From positions 1-44,692 of the forward strand of contig JAEEJW010000042.1 of NCBI GenBank assembly GCA_016282095.1: 44,692 bases of DNA, written 5' to 3'. This DNA comes from Ruminiclostridium sp. Its GTDB lineage: Bacteria; Bacillota; Clostridia; Oscillospirales; Ruminococcaceae. Position 1 is the stretch's first letter; each line of letters begins with the position of its first letter. A program made the translations under genes and the position numbers. Of the stretch, positions 33,255 to 41,937 are shown piece by piece. The notes under the pieces are model-generated. The model was given only the letters and a program-made list of their open reading frames with translations, was not told the origin of the DNA and made no database searches.

Positions 33255-33293
33255 TTGGAAATAAGGGTTCAAATTCCGCATTTTTCAGACTTG
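33255..33293 (+). repeat. 39-bp direct repeat, left copy
   Basis: Begins TTGGAAATAAGGGTTCAAAT. It matches 37471-37509 at 35 of 39 positions in the same orientation. The two copies bracket the exonuclease/helicase cassette. Confidence 0.8.
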
Positions 33294-33319
33294 CATGAAC
33301 CGCTTTTTCTCAATAATAA

Positions 33320-33348
33320 TTGCATTTTATTATTTATTATGATATAAT
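33320..33348 (+). promoter_or_regulatory. Promoter of the exonuclease/helicase cassette
   Basis: TTGCAT (33320-33325), 17-nt spacer, TATAAT (33343-33348), about 35 nt before the start, inside the left direct-repeat boundary. Confidence 0.7.
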
Positions 33349-33382
33349 AATACAGAAAACTCACGGAAGCAGAGGGATGAAT

Positions 33383-35323
33383 ATGAATGATAATTATACA
33401 GATCAACTTTTGAAAAGATACAATGTGAATAAAAATACTATTACTGATGCGCGACAATACTCAGATTATTTACTTGATGAATATAATTCGGAGGGAAAAC
33501 TAAGCAGGACTCCTGTTTTTCAGAAGGCATTGTATTTATATGAGAAATTTGGTTTTGATGAATACATAGCGGAAAATTTTGCGAAATTTCTGACATGTAT
33601 GTCTGTAGAACAGACGGGGAATGATCTTTCGTGTCTTGAAACCGCTTACATACTCTCTGAACGGATTTACATGGAATATCCCAGAAATATCACTATAACT
33701 GAAACATATTCGGAATGCCTGAGCAACTATGTATCCGAAATAATAGTCAGGGATGAAAATGTAAAGCCGTATATTCAGTTATGCAAGAAAGAAGAGCAGC
33801 TTTTCCTGAATAATAAAGATAATGAGCATATAGCGGAAAATTTTATTTCTATTCTTTGGCAAATGTCCTGCTTTCAGGATGAAGAACATTGTTTAAAATA
33901 CTATGAATTCGTCAGATACATCAGCGAAAAGTTTCCGGAAAATGAATTGATAAATGACGAACTTATGTACATCGAGGAGAATATTCGCAAATATAAAGAA
34001 CTGAACAGGAAAAGACAGCAGCTTTCTGATGCGAAACAACGGTACAAATGTAACCGGTCGCTCTTTGCCGAATATATGGACGCGATCAACGAAGTGCTGC
34101 TGTCTTCCCGTGACAGCCAGGAGCGGGAAACGTTAAAGAGTATAGCAACTCAGTTGTTCCGTGAATTCGGTCACATACCTGAAGCGCGCGGTAAATATGT
34201 TGAATCGCTTAGTTACTATGCGCGCGGAAAAGACTGGGAAATATTATCAGCTCATATTAAAAAAATCTACAATGACACTCCTACCGTATATATAGCCGAA
34301 TCGTTTGCTCAGGCTCTTTCCGATTTTTGCAATGTTCAGACGCTTTCAAAAAATAACAGCATTCCGTTTGATAATCTCACGGAAGCAATAAATCTTCTTA
34401 AACAACTGCATGTATCATTTGCAGATAACGAGATCATTGCCGAATGTCTTGTTGAAGGTCTTGAAAGCCTATTCTTTAAGCAAGGTAGAATTGATGCAGC
34501 CGTAACTCTGGACGAAATATACAGGATCGTTGCCAAGTACCCGGATAATGATGAAGTTTTTGAAATCTATTCCGATGCCTGTGATAATTATACTGACATC
34601 TATAATTCCGACTATAAATCTGTTCTTGCAACGTTACAGCAAATTCGGAATGAATGTTCGGATACTTTAAACAACGATGATGATGATGAATACAGCGATT
34701 GTGATGATAGTGATGATGATGAGACAGAAAATTCCATTTATATGAAAAGCACTCATGAAAGATCTCACGAACTTATAGCTGTTATAGATACAGAAACTAC
34801 ATGGCAGGATGATGTAATGTCCATAGGTATTGTCATTGCCAAAGCCCAATCTCTTGAACCTATCGGCTTCAGATATTATCTCATAACTCCCGAGTGTTCG
34901 CTGGGCGGTATGTATGCCTCGCGCCTGATATTCGGCAAGATAAAACCTTCGCTTATCCAGTCAAGAAATGTGATTATGGAGCAGCTGATACATTTTCTGA
35001 ACTCTTATAATGTCGATCATATCTATGCATACAACGCCTCCTACGACCGCAATCATCTGCCTGAGCTTTCGAAGTTTGAATGGTATGATATTATGAGAAT
35101 CGCGGCATATAAACAGTATAACAAGGCTATACCGGACAATGCTGAGTGTTTCGGTACAGGTAAGCTGAAGAAAAACTACGGAGTTCAACCCATAATGCAG
35201 ATGCTTACCGGGGACAAAAAATATGCCGAAACGCACAATGCTTTGCTTGATGCAATGGATGAGCTGAAAATAATGCGGCTTCTCGGACATAAGACAGATA
35301 TTTATGAAGAGGCAAGAATCTAA
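33383..35323 (+). CDS. Helical-repeat protein with C-terminal DEDDh 3'-5' exonuclease domain
   Basis: 646 residues. Residues 1-430 are all-helical with recurring TPR-like units (YPRNITITETYSECLSNY, FADNEIIAECLVEGLESL, YPDNDEVFEIYSDACDNY). A very acidic Asp linker (about 435-460) leads to a DnaQ-like domain: Asp469 and Glu471 in AVIDTETTW, Asp555 in NASYDRNHL, and HNALLD (His618, Asp623), a complete DEDDh set. The protein should degrade DNA or RNA ends, with the repeats as a sensor or partner platform. ATG 33383 is preferred because AGAGGG stands 7 nt upstream. It is followed 47 nt later by the helicase gene. AT-rich base use differs from flanking genes, suggesting transfer. Confidence 0.8.
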   Translation: MNDNYTDQLLKRYNVNKNTITDARQYSDYLLDEYNSEGKLSRTPVFQKALYLYEKFGFDEYIAENFAKFLTCMSVEQTGNDLSCLETAYILSERIYMEYPRNITITETYSECLSNYVSEIIVRDENVKPYIQLCKKEEQLFLNNKDNEHIAENFISILWQMSCFQDEEHCLKYYEFVRYISEKFPENELINDELMYIEENIRKYKELNRKRQQLSDAKQRYKCNRSLFAEYMDAINEVLLSSRDSQERETLKSIATQLFREFGHIPEARGKYVESLSYYARGKDWEILSAHIKKIYNDTPTVYIAESFAQALSDFCNVQTLSKNNSIPFDNLTEAINLLKQLHVSFADNEIIAECLVEGLESLFFKQGRIDAAVTLDEIYRIVAKYPDNDEVFEIYSDACDNYTDIYNSDYKSVLATLQQIRNECSDTLNNDDDDEYSDCDDSDDDETENSIYMKSTHERSHELIAVIDTETTWQDDVMSIGIVIAKAQSLEPIGFRYYLITPECSLGGMYASRLIFGKIKPSLIQSRNVIMEQLIHFLNSYNVDHIYAYNASYDRNHLPELSKFEWYDIMRIAAYKQYNKAIPDNAECFGTGKLKKNYGVQPIMQMLTGDKKYAETHNALLDAMDELKIMRLLGHKTDIYEEARI

Positions 35324-35370
35324 TAATCAACCCAATGAATAATACACAATAACTTTGAAGGGTCACAGTC

Positions 35371-37423
35371 ATGAATTTAAAACAGCAGATACCACTGTCT
35401 CTGGAACAAAAGCTATTTGTTCAAAAAGCGCTGGAAGGATATAATATTCTGGTAAATGCCTGTATCGGAAGTGGGAAAACAACTGCAATACAGCTCCTGT
35501 GTGACAGATTACCACGGAATTATAAAATACTGTATCTGACTTATAACAAATTGCTGAAAATAGATGCGCAGTCCAAGATCAGGAACAGAAATACGACAGT
35601 TACAAACTATCATGGATTCGCCTACAAATGTCTCAAAAGCATAGGAATAAAAAGCAAGTGTCCAGGATCTGATAGGTCAGTTCAATACATTGAAACCACC
35701 GATAGCTCTATTTGATGTTCTTATTATTGATGAATATCAGGATATCGAGCAAGAACTGTCTGTTATGCTGGAATATATCAAATCATCAAATGAGAATATA
35801 CAGATAATTGCTGTCGGTGATATGGAGCAGAAAATATACGATAAGACTGCCTTGAAGGTTTCCGAATTTATTGAAGGTTTTCTTGAACAACATATTGATC
35901 TTGAATTTACCCAATGTTTCAGGCTTTCGACCGATCTTGCAGCAAAACTGGGAAGAATATGGAACAAAACTATTGTCGGAGTAAACAAGGATTGCAAGGT
36001 CGAAGAAATGCGCATCGAACAGGTCGTTGAATTTCTTTCTTTTCAGCAACCCAAAGATATATTGTGTCTTGGTGCAAGGAATGGTGAGCTTTCCAATACA
36101 CTGAACATTCTGGAGACCGAATACAGCGGCAGATTCAACAAACAGACCGTTTATGCAAGCATTTCAGACAATGATTCACTTGGATCTACTCAACCAACTG
36201 CTGAAACGGCAATATTCACCACATTCGACAGCAGTAAAGGCCTTGAGCGAAAGATCTGCGTTATCTTCGATTTTACAGAAAGCTATTGGGATACACGTAT
36301 CTCCAAACCGCTTCAATCGTATGAAATATTAAGAAATATATTTTGTGTAGCCGCAAGCCGCGGTAAAGAACATATCATTTTTGTCCGGGGCGATGAAGCA
36401 ATGCTGGATGAACGGACATTATCAACAAACAAAGATACCAAAACGGAATTAGCAAATGTTGATATTTCCAAAATGTTTGATTTCAAATATAAAGAAGATA
36501 TAGAAGGATGTTTTTCATTGCTTCATATACAGCATATACCCGTGGAAGACAATTCTGTAATTACAGCAAAATTCAGGGACGGAATGATTGATCTTTCTCC
36601 ATGTATAGGAATTTATCAGGAAGCAATGTTTTTTAACGATTATTCGATAGATGCTGCTCTTGAGCAATATTTTCAAGTAAATACAAACAAAAAATATCTT
36701 TGGAATAATATCATTAAAAATTCAGAGCTTGAGAAAAAAATTTTATTTTTGGTTTCCATGGAAACCAACCAGGACAGATACAGAGCACAGGTCGAACTTC
36801 CGTTTATCAGTCAGGAATCCGCGGATCAAATCGCTGCGCGGTTAAGTACAAGGCTTTCACCGGATAATGAAGTTCAGATCAGTTGCCAGATTCATTTTGC
36901 CAAAACAAACGGAGGAAGTAAAGTGTTTTCTGCGTTGGGCTTTGCCGATGCAGTTAAAGACGGCGTTGTATATGAATTGAAATTTGTATCGGAATTGGCT
37001 CATGAACATTTTCTGCAATGCGCATGCTATATTGTTGCATTAGGACTGGAAAAAGGTATATTATGGAATACCCGTGACAATACGGTATATGAGGTTACTG
37101 TGCCGGATAAAGCAAAATTTATGGACGCAGTTGCAAATACAGTAACCAAAAACGTTATAAGTCGCTATTATGAACCACGATCCGAAAATATACAGCACAG
37201 CTTAAAAAATAAACGATTACCTGAACTGCCAGATATTTCAGAATACTGTACTGGTACAAAGATAATACATAAAACAAATGGCAAAGGTACAATAATCGAT
37301 ATAGAAGACAGGCATTCATTCCATATTATTACAGTAATAATGGAAAACGGTGTAAAACGAAGTTTCAGTTTAGAGATCCTTTTACAAGCAGGGCTTATCA
37401 GCATAGATCCACATCAAGGTTAA
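35371..37423 (+). pseudogene. UvrD-like SF1 helicase with PD-(D/E)XK nuclease and Tudor-like tail, +1 frameshift
   Basis: Two frames together make one protein of about 690 residues. Frame 1 (35371-35715) has Walker A NACIGSGKTTAIQLL and motif Ia ILYLTYNKLL; frame 2 (open from about 35647 to 37423) has motif II VLIIDEYQDIEQE, QCFRLST, SSKGLERKICVIFDF and VAASRGKEHIIFV. The C-terminal part has GFADAVKDGVVYELKF and QCACY, a PD-(D/E)XK-type nuclease core, then KIIHKTNGKGTIIDIED, like the PcrA/UvrD C-terminal Tudor domain. Continuing needs one base skipped between 35647 and 35715, near TGTCCAGG. Frame 2 has no ribosome site of its own. It may be inactivated, a sequencing error or programmed. Confidence 0.8.
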
Positions 37424-37470
37424 TAAAATAATGAAAACATTGACACCATGGAGATAATGATGTACAGTAA

Positions 37471-37509
37471 TCGGAAATAAGGATTCAAATTCCACATTTT
37501 TCGGACTTG
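37471..37509 (+). repeat. 39-bp direct repeat, right copy
   Basis: Begins TCGGAAATAAGGATTCAAAT; four mismatches to the left copy at 33255-33293. Its end CGGACTTGTG recurs 21 nt later (37523-37532), and a partial GGGTTCAAATT is seen near 37628. It lies 48 nt after the helicase stop. Confidence 0.8.
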
Positions 37510-37610
37510 TGTTCAGACAAATCCGGACTTGTGACTTTTTACACGCTTTTGTCCTAAAAGAAAAAACAGCCACAAATCGTCTGTTTAAGGCTGTTTGTAG
37601 AAATAAAAGA

Positions 37611-37644
37611 TCCGCAATTCGGACATTGGGGTTCAAATTGCGGA
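37611..37644. repeat. Inverted repeat in the island margin
   Basis: TCCGCAATT (37611-37619) and AATTGCGGA (37636-37644) form a perfect 9-bp palindrome with a 16-nt loop. The 37423-37700 stretch contains no credible gene; it also has an AACAGCC/GGCTGTT hairpin near 37565-37597. Confidence 0.5.
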
Positions 37645-37671
37645 CTCATACCAGATGTATGGAGTTAACAC

Positions 37672-37745
37672 TTTAGATATTTCTCTGGACTGCGAGGCAG
37701 AAAAATACCGCCTGTCACTACAGTAACAGACGGTTTCGCCCCGGG
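37672..37745 (-). repeat. Modular terminator-like repeat, right-hand unit
   Basis: 37672-37705 matches 32073-32106 at 32 of 34 positions (TTTAGATATTTCTC, then GGACTGCGAGGCAGAAAAA). The hairpin that follows differs in sequence but has the same layout, and a GC-rich palindrome comes next. So the same element stands at both ends of the island. Confidence 0.75.
37701..37734 (-). terminator. Terminator of tRNA-Gly
   Basis: Minus strand: ACCGTCTGT, 10-nt loop, ACAGGCGGT (37734-37726 and 37715-37707), 9 pairs with one G-U, followed by ATTTTT. It is part of the modular repeat. Confidence 0.8.
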
Positions 37746-37756
37746 GCGCTCCCCGG

Positions 37757-37830
37757 TGGAGCGGACAACGGGAATCGAACCCGCCTCATCGGCTTGGGAA
37801 GCCGATGTTCTACCGATAAACTATGTCCGC
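37757..37830 (-). tRNA. tRNA-Gly (CCC anticodon)
   Basis: Minus strand, 74 nt including encoded CCA. Acceptor stem GCGGACA/TGTCCGC pairs fully; the anticodon arm is TCGGC-TTCCCAA-GCCGA, giving anticodon CCC; the T arm is GCGGG-TTCGATT-CCCGT; discriminator T followed by CCA. A short variable region and a D arm with GG are present. Strong promoter upstream and terminator downstream. tRNA genes are common landing sites for mobile DNA, and the AT-rich island starts directly at its 3' side. Confidence 0.96.
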
Positions 37831-37839
37831 AGTGTTAAT

Positions 37840-37868
37840 ATTATATCACATCTTCTTCGGATTGTCAA
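37840..37868 (-). promoter_or_regulatory. Consensus promoter of tRNA-Gly
   Basis: Minus strand: perfect TTGACA (37868-37863), 17-nt spacer, perfect TATAAT (37845-37840), nine bases before the mature 5' end. Confidence 0.9.
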
Positions 37869-37888
37869 CTGTTTTTTCTACCGGGAAC

Positions 37889-37915
37889 TCCCGCCGTACA
37901 GGATATACGGCGGGA
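37889..37915 (-). terminator. Hairpin after the alcohol dehydrogenase gene
   Basis: A perfect 10-bp stem (37889-37898 with 37906-37915), loop of 7 nt. No T run follows on either strand, so it may be a weak terminator or mRNA-end stabiliser. Confidence 0.55.
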
Positions 37916-37934
37916 ATCAGGTTATTAATGGATA

Positions 37935-39104
37935 TTATAGCGAATTGCGCAGGATCGTGAGGATATCCGCCTCGGTGAGCGGTGCGTAAACGTGCCTGCC
38001 GTCAAGGCCTTCATTCTCCGCAATGTGTTTCGCCATTTCAATAATCCGGCTTTCGTCTATTCCCACGTCTTTCAGGTGCATAGGGATGCCGATAGACTCA
38101 AAGAATGCATAAGTGTCGGCAATAGCCTGCTTCGCTATCGTATGCCGCGGGAGCTTCGGGTCTATGTCCATTACATTGACTCCGTAGCGTACAAACCTCC
38201 CCAGAGTCTGCTCATTGAGTATGTGAGCCATCCAGCGCGGTGTGATTATGGCAAGTCCGATACCGTGTGTTATGTCGTAGTAGGCACTCAGAGCGTGCTC
38301 TATGCCGTGCATTGGCCAGCCGCTTCCCTTTTCACCCAGAGAAAGTATGCCGTTGCAGGCCAACGAACTTACAAGGAATATCTCGGCACGGGCGTCGTAA
38401 TTACCGGGGGCTTCAAGGACTATCTTCACGTTCTTCATCAGGCTCCTGAGCCCGGCTTCCATCATACCGTCCGCGAAATCATTGGGATCTGCATTGAAAT
38501 ACTGTTCAAAAATATGGTTCATTGCGTCCGCTACACCCGCCGCAGTCTGACGATTCGGCAGAGTAAATGTGTATGTCGGGTCAACAAACGAGGCAACAGG
38601 ATAGAGATGCTGATCCATGTATCCCACTTTGTCATTTGTTTCGGTGCGCGAAATGACACAGCCGGGATCATATTCGCTTCCGGTAGCGGCCATGGTGATT
38701 ATGTCGACTATCGGCAGAGCAGCCTCAGTGGGTACTTTTCCGATTATGAGATCCCACGGTTCGCCGTCGTATAAGGCACCCGCAGCTATGGCCTTTGAAC
38801 AGTCGAGAACACTTCCGCCGCCGACTGCAAGAACTGCCTGTATGTTCTTCTCCTTGCAGAGCCGCACTCCTTCCAGAACGCTGGTCGAATATTTCGGGTT
38901 AGGCTCTATTCCGGAAAGCTCGGTGACTTCAAAACCTTTGAGCAGTTCTGTCACACGGGCGTAAAGCCCGCTCTTCTTTATGCTTCCGCCCCCGTATGTC
39001 AGCAGAACCCGCTTTCCTATGCCGCCGAGAACTTCGGGCAGCTTCGTGATGACGCCTTCTCCGTAAATTAGTTTTGTAGGTGTGTTGTATTCAAAATTCT
39101 GCAT
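37935..39104 (-). CDS. Iron-containing alcohol dehydrogenase (BdhA/YqhD-like)
   Basis: 389 residues. Group III metal-dependent alcohol dehydrogenase, probably NAD(P)H-linked reduction of butyraldehyde or other aldehydes in fermentation. Signatures: NTPTKLIYGEG, nucleotide-binding VGGGSVLDCSK, MAATGSEYDPG, and metal ligands in GVADAMNHIFEQYF and MHGIEHALSAYYDITHG. GAGGAGG stands about 9 nt before ATG. It starts 4 nt after the YhaM-like gene, so both are in one operon. Confidence 0.94.
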   Translation of the reverse strand: MQNFEYNTPTKLIYGEGVITKLPEVLGGIGKRVLLTYGGGSIKKSGLYARVTELLKGFEVTELSGIEPNPKYSTSVLEGVRLCKEKNIQAVLAVGGGSVLDCSKAIAAGALYDGEPWDLIIGKVPTEAALPIVDIITMAATGSEYDPGCVISRTETNDKVGYMDQHLYPVASFVDPTYTFTLPNRQTAAGVADAMNHIFEQYFNADPNDFADGMMEAGLRSLMKNVKIVLEAPGNYDARAEIFLVSSLACNGILSLGEKGSGWPMHGIEHALSAYYDITHGIGLAIITPRWMAHILNEQTLGRFVRYGVNVMDIDPKLPRHTIAKQAIADTYAFFESIGIPMHLKDVGIDESRIIEMAKHIAENEGLDGRHVYAPLTEADILTILRNSL

Positions 39105-39108
39105 ATAC

Positions 39109-40101
39109 TCAGTCCTCCTCGGAATAATCAGGCTTATATATACGGTTTTCGAGACCGAAAGGCTTCTTCTCCGTCAGCTCGCCTGCGTTAAGCAGTTCGT
39201 AGGCTTCCTCACAGACATATATCTTGGCATCAAGATTGTCTATGTAATGCAGGGCGTAGGCTTCCGGTGTCGCAGGAGTCTGTACAGCCCCCCATTCCTG
39301 CGTACCGTGATGTGAAAGTATCATATGGACAAGCATACGGACTCTTTCCGGGTCACAGCCGCATTCCCTTGCGGTATTGCGGATACATTCGGCTCCCATA
39401 TACAGGTGACCGTACAGCACACCTTCCCGTGTAAAGCTCGCGTCACCCGATGATGTCGTCGCATATTCCCATATCTTTCCGAGATCGTGCATGGCTGCAC
39501 CGCATATCATGAGCTCCCTGTCAAGTACGGTATAGACGCCGCAGAGTACATCGGCTGCCTTCACCATACGATAAGAGTGGTACAACAGCCCACCCAGCAG
39601 GTTGTGGTGCATACCTACCGCCGCAGAAGACGACATATAGGCGTCCTTCTTGTCGGTGAGTATTTTCAGCGTCATCTCGGCTATAGATGTATATTTTCCG
39701 GGCGTTCCGGGAATGAATTTCCTGACCGAGTCACATATCTCGTTATACATCAGAGTCCTGTCCACCGGCGGGAGTTTTATGAAGCTTTCCGGCTTAATGT
39801 CCGGATCTGCACAGGGTCTGATATCGGTGATCTTGAAATTCTTCGCGCCCTGATACTCGCCTACCGCAAGTTTCACATCCACGACTGTCTCGGCTCTGAC
39901 GCCTTTCTCTTCAAGCATGGCGGCGCTTGTATCGAACATCATTGCGGTGATCTCGGTCTTGCCGTCCTTGAGGGATATCTTCACAAAGGTTTTACCTGTC
40001 TTTGCGATATTCTCGGCTACTGCGGAACAGAGCGCCGGTCTCGACAGTGTACTGCCGATCACAGCATCGGAAAAAGCGGTATATTCGGTATTTTCAGGCA
40101 T
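39109..40101 (-). CDS. YhaM-like HD-domain 3'-5' exoribonuclease
   Basis: 330 residues. The N-terminal 100 residues are an OB-fold (GKTFVKISLKDGKTEITAMM); the rest is an HD phosphohydrolase domain: GMHHNLLGGLLYHSYRM, CGAAMHDLGKIWEY, HMILSHHGTQEWGA and ALHYIDNLDAK. This is the order in YhaM, which trims RNA 3' ends and can degrade DNA. GGAGGTAATT precedes the ATG. Co-transcribed with the alcohol dehydrogenase. Confidence 0.92.
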   Translation of the reverse strand: MPENTEYTAFSDAVIGSTLSRPALCSAVAENIAKTGKTFVKISLKDGKTEITAMMFDTSAAMLEEKGVRAETVVDVKLAVGEYQGAKNFKITDIRPCADPDIKPESFIKLPPVDRTLMYNEICDSVRKFIPGTPGKYTSIAEMTLKILTDKKDAYMSSSAAVGMHHNLLGGLLYHSYRMVKAADVLCGVYTVLDRELMICGAAMHDLGKIWEYATTSSGDASFTREGVLYGHLYMGAECIRNTARECGCDPERVRMLVHMILSHHGTQEWGAVQTPATPEAYALHYIDNLDAKIYVCEEAYELLNAGELTEKKPFGLENRIYKPDYSEED

Positions 40102-40142
40102 AATTACCTCCGGAATATGTATTTGTGTTCGTACTGACTTAC

Positions 40143-40171
40143 ATTATACCACAGTCCGGCGAGTTTTGCAA
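40143..40171 (-). promoter_or_regulatory. Promoter of the yhaM-adh unit
   Basis: Minus strand: TTGCAA (40171-40166), 17-nt spacer, TATAAT (40148-40143). Confidence 0.75.
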
Positions 40172-40177
40172 CATCAA

Positions 40178-40219
40178 AAATAAAAAATGACCGCAGAACA
40201 GTACAATTCCGCGGTCATT
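40178..40219 (-). terminator. Terminator of the AIM24 gene
   Basis: Minus strand: AATGACCGC / GCGGTCATT (40219-40211 and 40194-40186) with a 16-nt loop, followed by TTTTATTTTT. Confidence 0.8.
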
Positions 40220-40229
40220 GTTATTAAGA

Positions 40230-40913
40230 TCAGTTGTTGCCGGTAGCGATGAACGGAGCAAGAGCGCCCGCCATAACGTTTCTGGGCATAGTCTGGAGCC
40301 AGATCTTGCCGGGGCCTGTGAGAACCGTGTTGAAGAAGCCCTCACCGCCGAACAGCTTGTTGCCGAGGCCCTTTACTGTCTCTATCGAAACATTTACTGT
40401 AGATTCCATAGCAGCAAGGTTACCGGTGTCGATCACCATTTTCTGACCCGCTGCCAGGTCGTATTCTACTACGCTTCCGTCGATCTCGAGGAATACCATG
40501 CCGTTTCCGGTGAATTTCTGGAGAATGAAGCCTTCACCGCCGAAGAAGCCTGCACCGGCCTTCTTCTGGAAATGAACGGACATCTCAACGCCCTCTTCGC
40601 TCGCGAGGAACGCGGATTTCTGTGCAACTATCGTATTGCTGGGAGAGATCTGTACAGGGATAATCTCACCCGGGAAACTCGACGCTGCCGCGAAGAGTCC
40701 GGGACCGCCCTCACAGGTATAAACATTCTGGAACATGGACTCGCCGGAGAACATTCTGCCGAATGCCTTTCCGATGCTGCCGCCTGCGTTGGTGGACATC
40801 TGCATATTAGGAGACATCCAGCTCATTGCTCCCTGATCTGTCTTGATCTTTTCGCCTGCTTCAAGTGTCATTATAACGACGGGAAGCGGCGTGCCCTTGA
40901 TCTCATACTTCAT
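40230..40913 (-). CDS. TIGR00266/AIM24-family protein
   Basis: 227 residues. IKTDQGAMSWMSPNMQMST at the N-terminus and GNGMVFLEIDGSVVEYDLA, GLGNKLFGGEGFFNTVLTGP and WLQTMPRN later are typical of the bacterial AIM24-like beta-helical family. Its function is unknown; some members are linked to stress or membrane processes. AAAGGA precedes the ATG. Own promoter (40965-40993) and terminator make it a single-gene unit. Confidence 0.92.
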   Translation of the reverse strand: MKYEIKGTPLPVVIMTLEAGEKIKTDQGAMSWMSPNMQMSTNAGGSIGKAFGRMFSGESMFQNVYTCEGGPGLFAAASSFPGEIIPVQISPSNTIVAQKSAFLASEEGVEMSVHFQKKAGAGFFGGEGFILQKFTGNGMVFLEIDGSVVEYDLAAGQKMVIDTGNLAAMESTVNVSIETVKGLGNKLFGGEGFFNTVLTGPGKIWLQTMPRNVMAGALAPFIATGNN

Positions 40914-40964
40914 AATGCTAATTCCTTTCGGTATTTTGTACGGGGATTTTTTCCCGCCTTATCT

Positions 40965-40993
40965 ATTATACAGCATTATCTACAAGATTTCAA
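40965..40993 (-). promoter_or_regulatory. Promoter of the AIM24 gene
   Basis: Minus strand: TTGAAA (40993-40988), 17-nt spacer, TATAAT (40970-40965). Confidence 0.78.
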
Positions 40994-41023
40994 TACATTT
41001 CCGGAAAATTTTTAATTTTTTTG

Positions 41024-41064
41024 AAAAATATTCTGTTCACAAGGTCTCGGTTTTACGAACAGAA
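41024..41064 (-). terminator. Probable terminator of the SleB-like gene
   Basis: Minus strand: TTCTGTTC / GAACAGAA (41064-41057 and 41038-41031), a perfect 8-bp stem with an 18-nt loop, followed by TATTTTT. The stem overlaps the stop codon region. Confidence 0.55.
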
Positions 41065-41727
41065 CCTGTGATCGCCTATAACTGTAAGCACAGGCCGCGA
41101 CCAGATAAAACCGTTTGAAGTCTTCTGCGGATTATAATAATATACCGCGCCGCCGGTGGGATCCCAGCCTGCGAGAGCATCACGCGCCGCAGAGAGCGCA
41201 CTGTCCGCTACGGGTTCGTTGAACTGCCCGTCCGCAATAGCGGTAAACGCGCCGTTCTGATAAATAACTCCAGCTAAAGTGTCGGGAAATGACGGGTGCT
41301 CGATACGGTTGCAAATCACCGCACCTATGGCGACCTGCCCGACATAAGGCTCGCCCCTTCCCTCGGCGCTTATCATGCGCGCCAGCAGCCAGACATTCGC
41401 ATCTGTAGCCGCCGGTACGGAGCCGATCGTGATACCGAGGCGGCGCAGCGTTGTCTGATCCGCGATGCCTGTCTGTTTAAGTCCCTGCTGACGCTGGAAC
41501 TTCGTTACAGCCTCCTGTGTCTGCGCACCGTAGTAGCCCGTTATCTCGCCTTTGAACAGACCGCGCTCCTTAAGTACGCGCTGTATCTCTTCGACCTCCA
41601 CGCCCGATGAGCCCGCCTGTGAATACGCGGGCAGGCTATCTTCCCCGGAACCGGCAAACGCCTTGTACGCAGCAGCCACCAGTATCGCTGTCACAAGCAG
41701 TACCGCAATTTTTATATATCCGTTCAT
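41053..41727 (-). CDS. SleB-like cell-wall hydrolase with peptidoglycan-binding domain
   Basis: 224 residues. N-terminal membrane anchor (about 5-25). PG_binding_1 domain with EIQRVLKERGLFKGEITGYY and TQEAVTKFQRQQGLKQTG; then the Hydrolase_2 domain: LLARMISAEGRGEPYVGQVA with the probable catalytic Glu, ICNRIEHPSFPDTLAGVI and FTAIADGQF. In spore formers SleB lyses the cortex at germination; relatives also act in vegetative growth, so the name alone does not prove a germination role. AGGAAG precedes the ATG. Confidence 0.9.
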   Translation of the reverse strand: MNGYIKIAVLLVTAILVAAAYKAFAGSGEDSLPAYSQAGSSGVEVEEIQRVLKERGLFKGEITGYYGAQTQEAVTKFQRQQGLKQTGIADQTTLRRLGITIGSVPAATDANVWLLARMISAEGRGEPYVGQVAIGAVICNRIEHPSFPDTLAGVIYQNGAFTAIADGQFNEPVADSALSAARDALAGWDPTGGAVYYYNPQKTSNGFIWSRPVLTVIGDHRFCS

Positions 41728-41899
41728 ATTTCAGTTCTTCCTTTCTTGTTTTTTCTGTCATTTCTTGTCTGCACAAGCTTATTTTTCTCGAAGATCGTCC
41801 GATTTATACAGACTATTTATCAATTTACTTCTTATGCAAACGTATGAACACTTTTTTCAGGTCCTAAAACCGCATAAACACGGATAACACGTTTCAGCA

Positions 41900-41937
41900 A
41901 AAACAGCCCGCCGGGATTGTACCCTGCGGGCTGTTTT
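41900..41937. terminator. Strong terminator ending the unknown three-gene unit
   Basis: AAAACAGCCCGC (41900-41911) pairs with GCGGGCTGTTTT (41926-41937); the stem continues with GGG/CCC around a short loop. T runs on the minus strand serve the 41937-42614 gene, whose stop overlaps the stem. Confidence 0.88.

Noticed and set aside
37756-37989. Plus-strand frame beginning MERTTGIEPASSAWEADV
   Set aside because: Antisense reading through tRNA-Gly; this peptide is a well-known spurious annotation.
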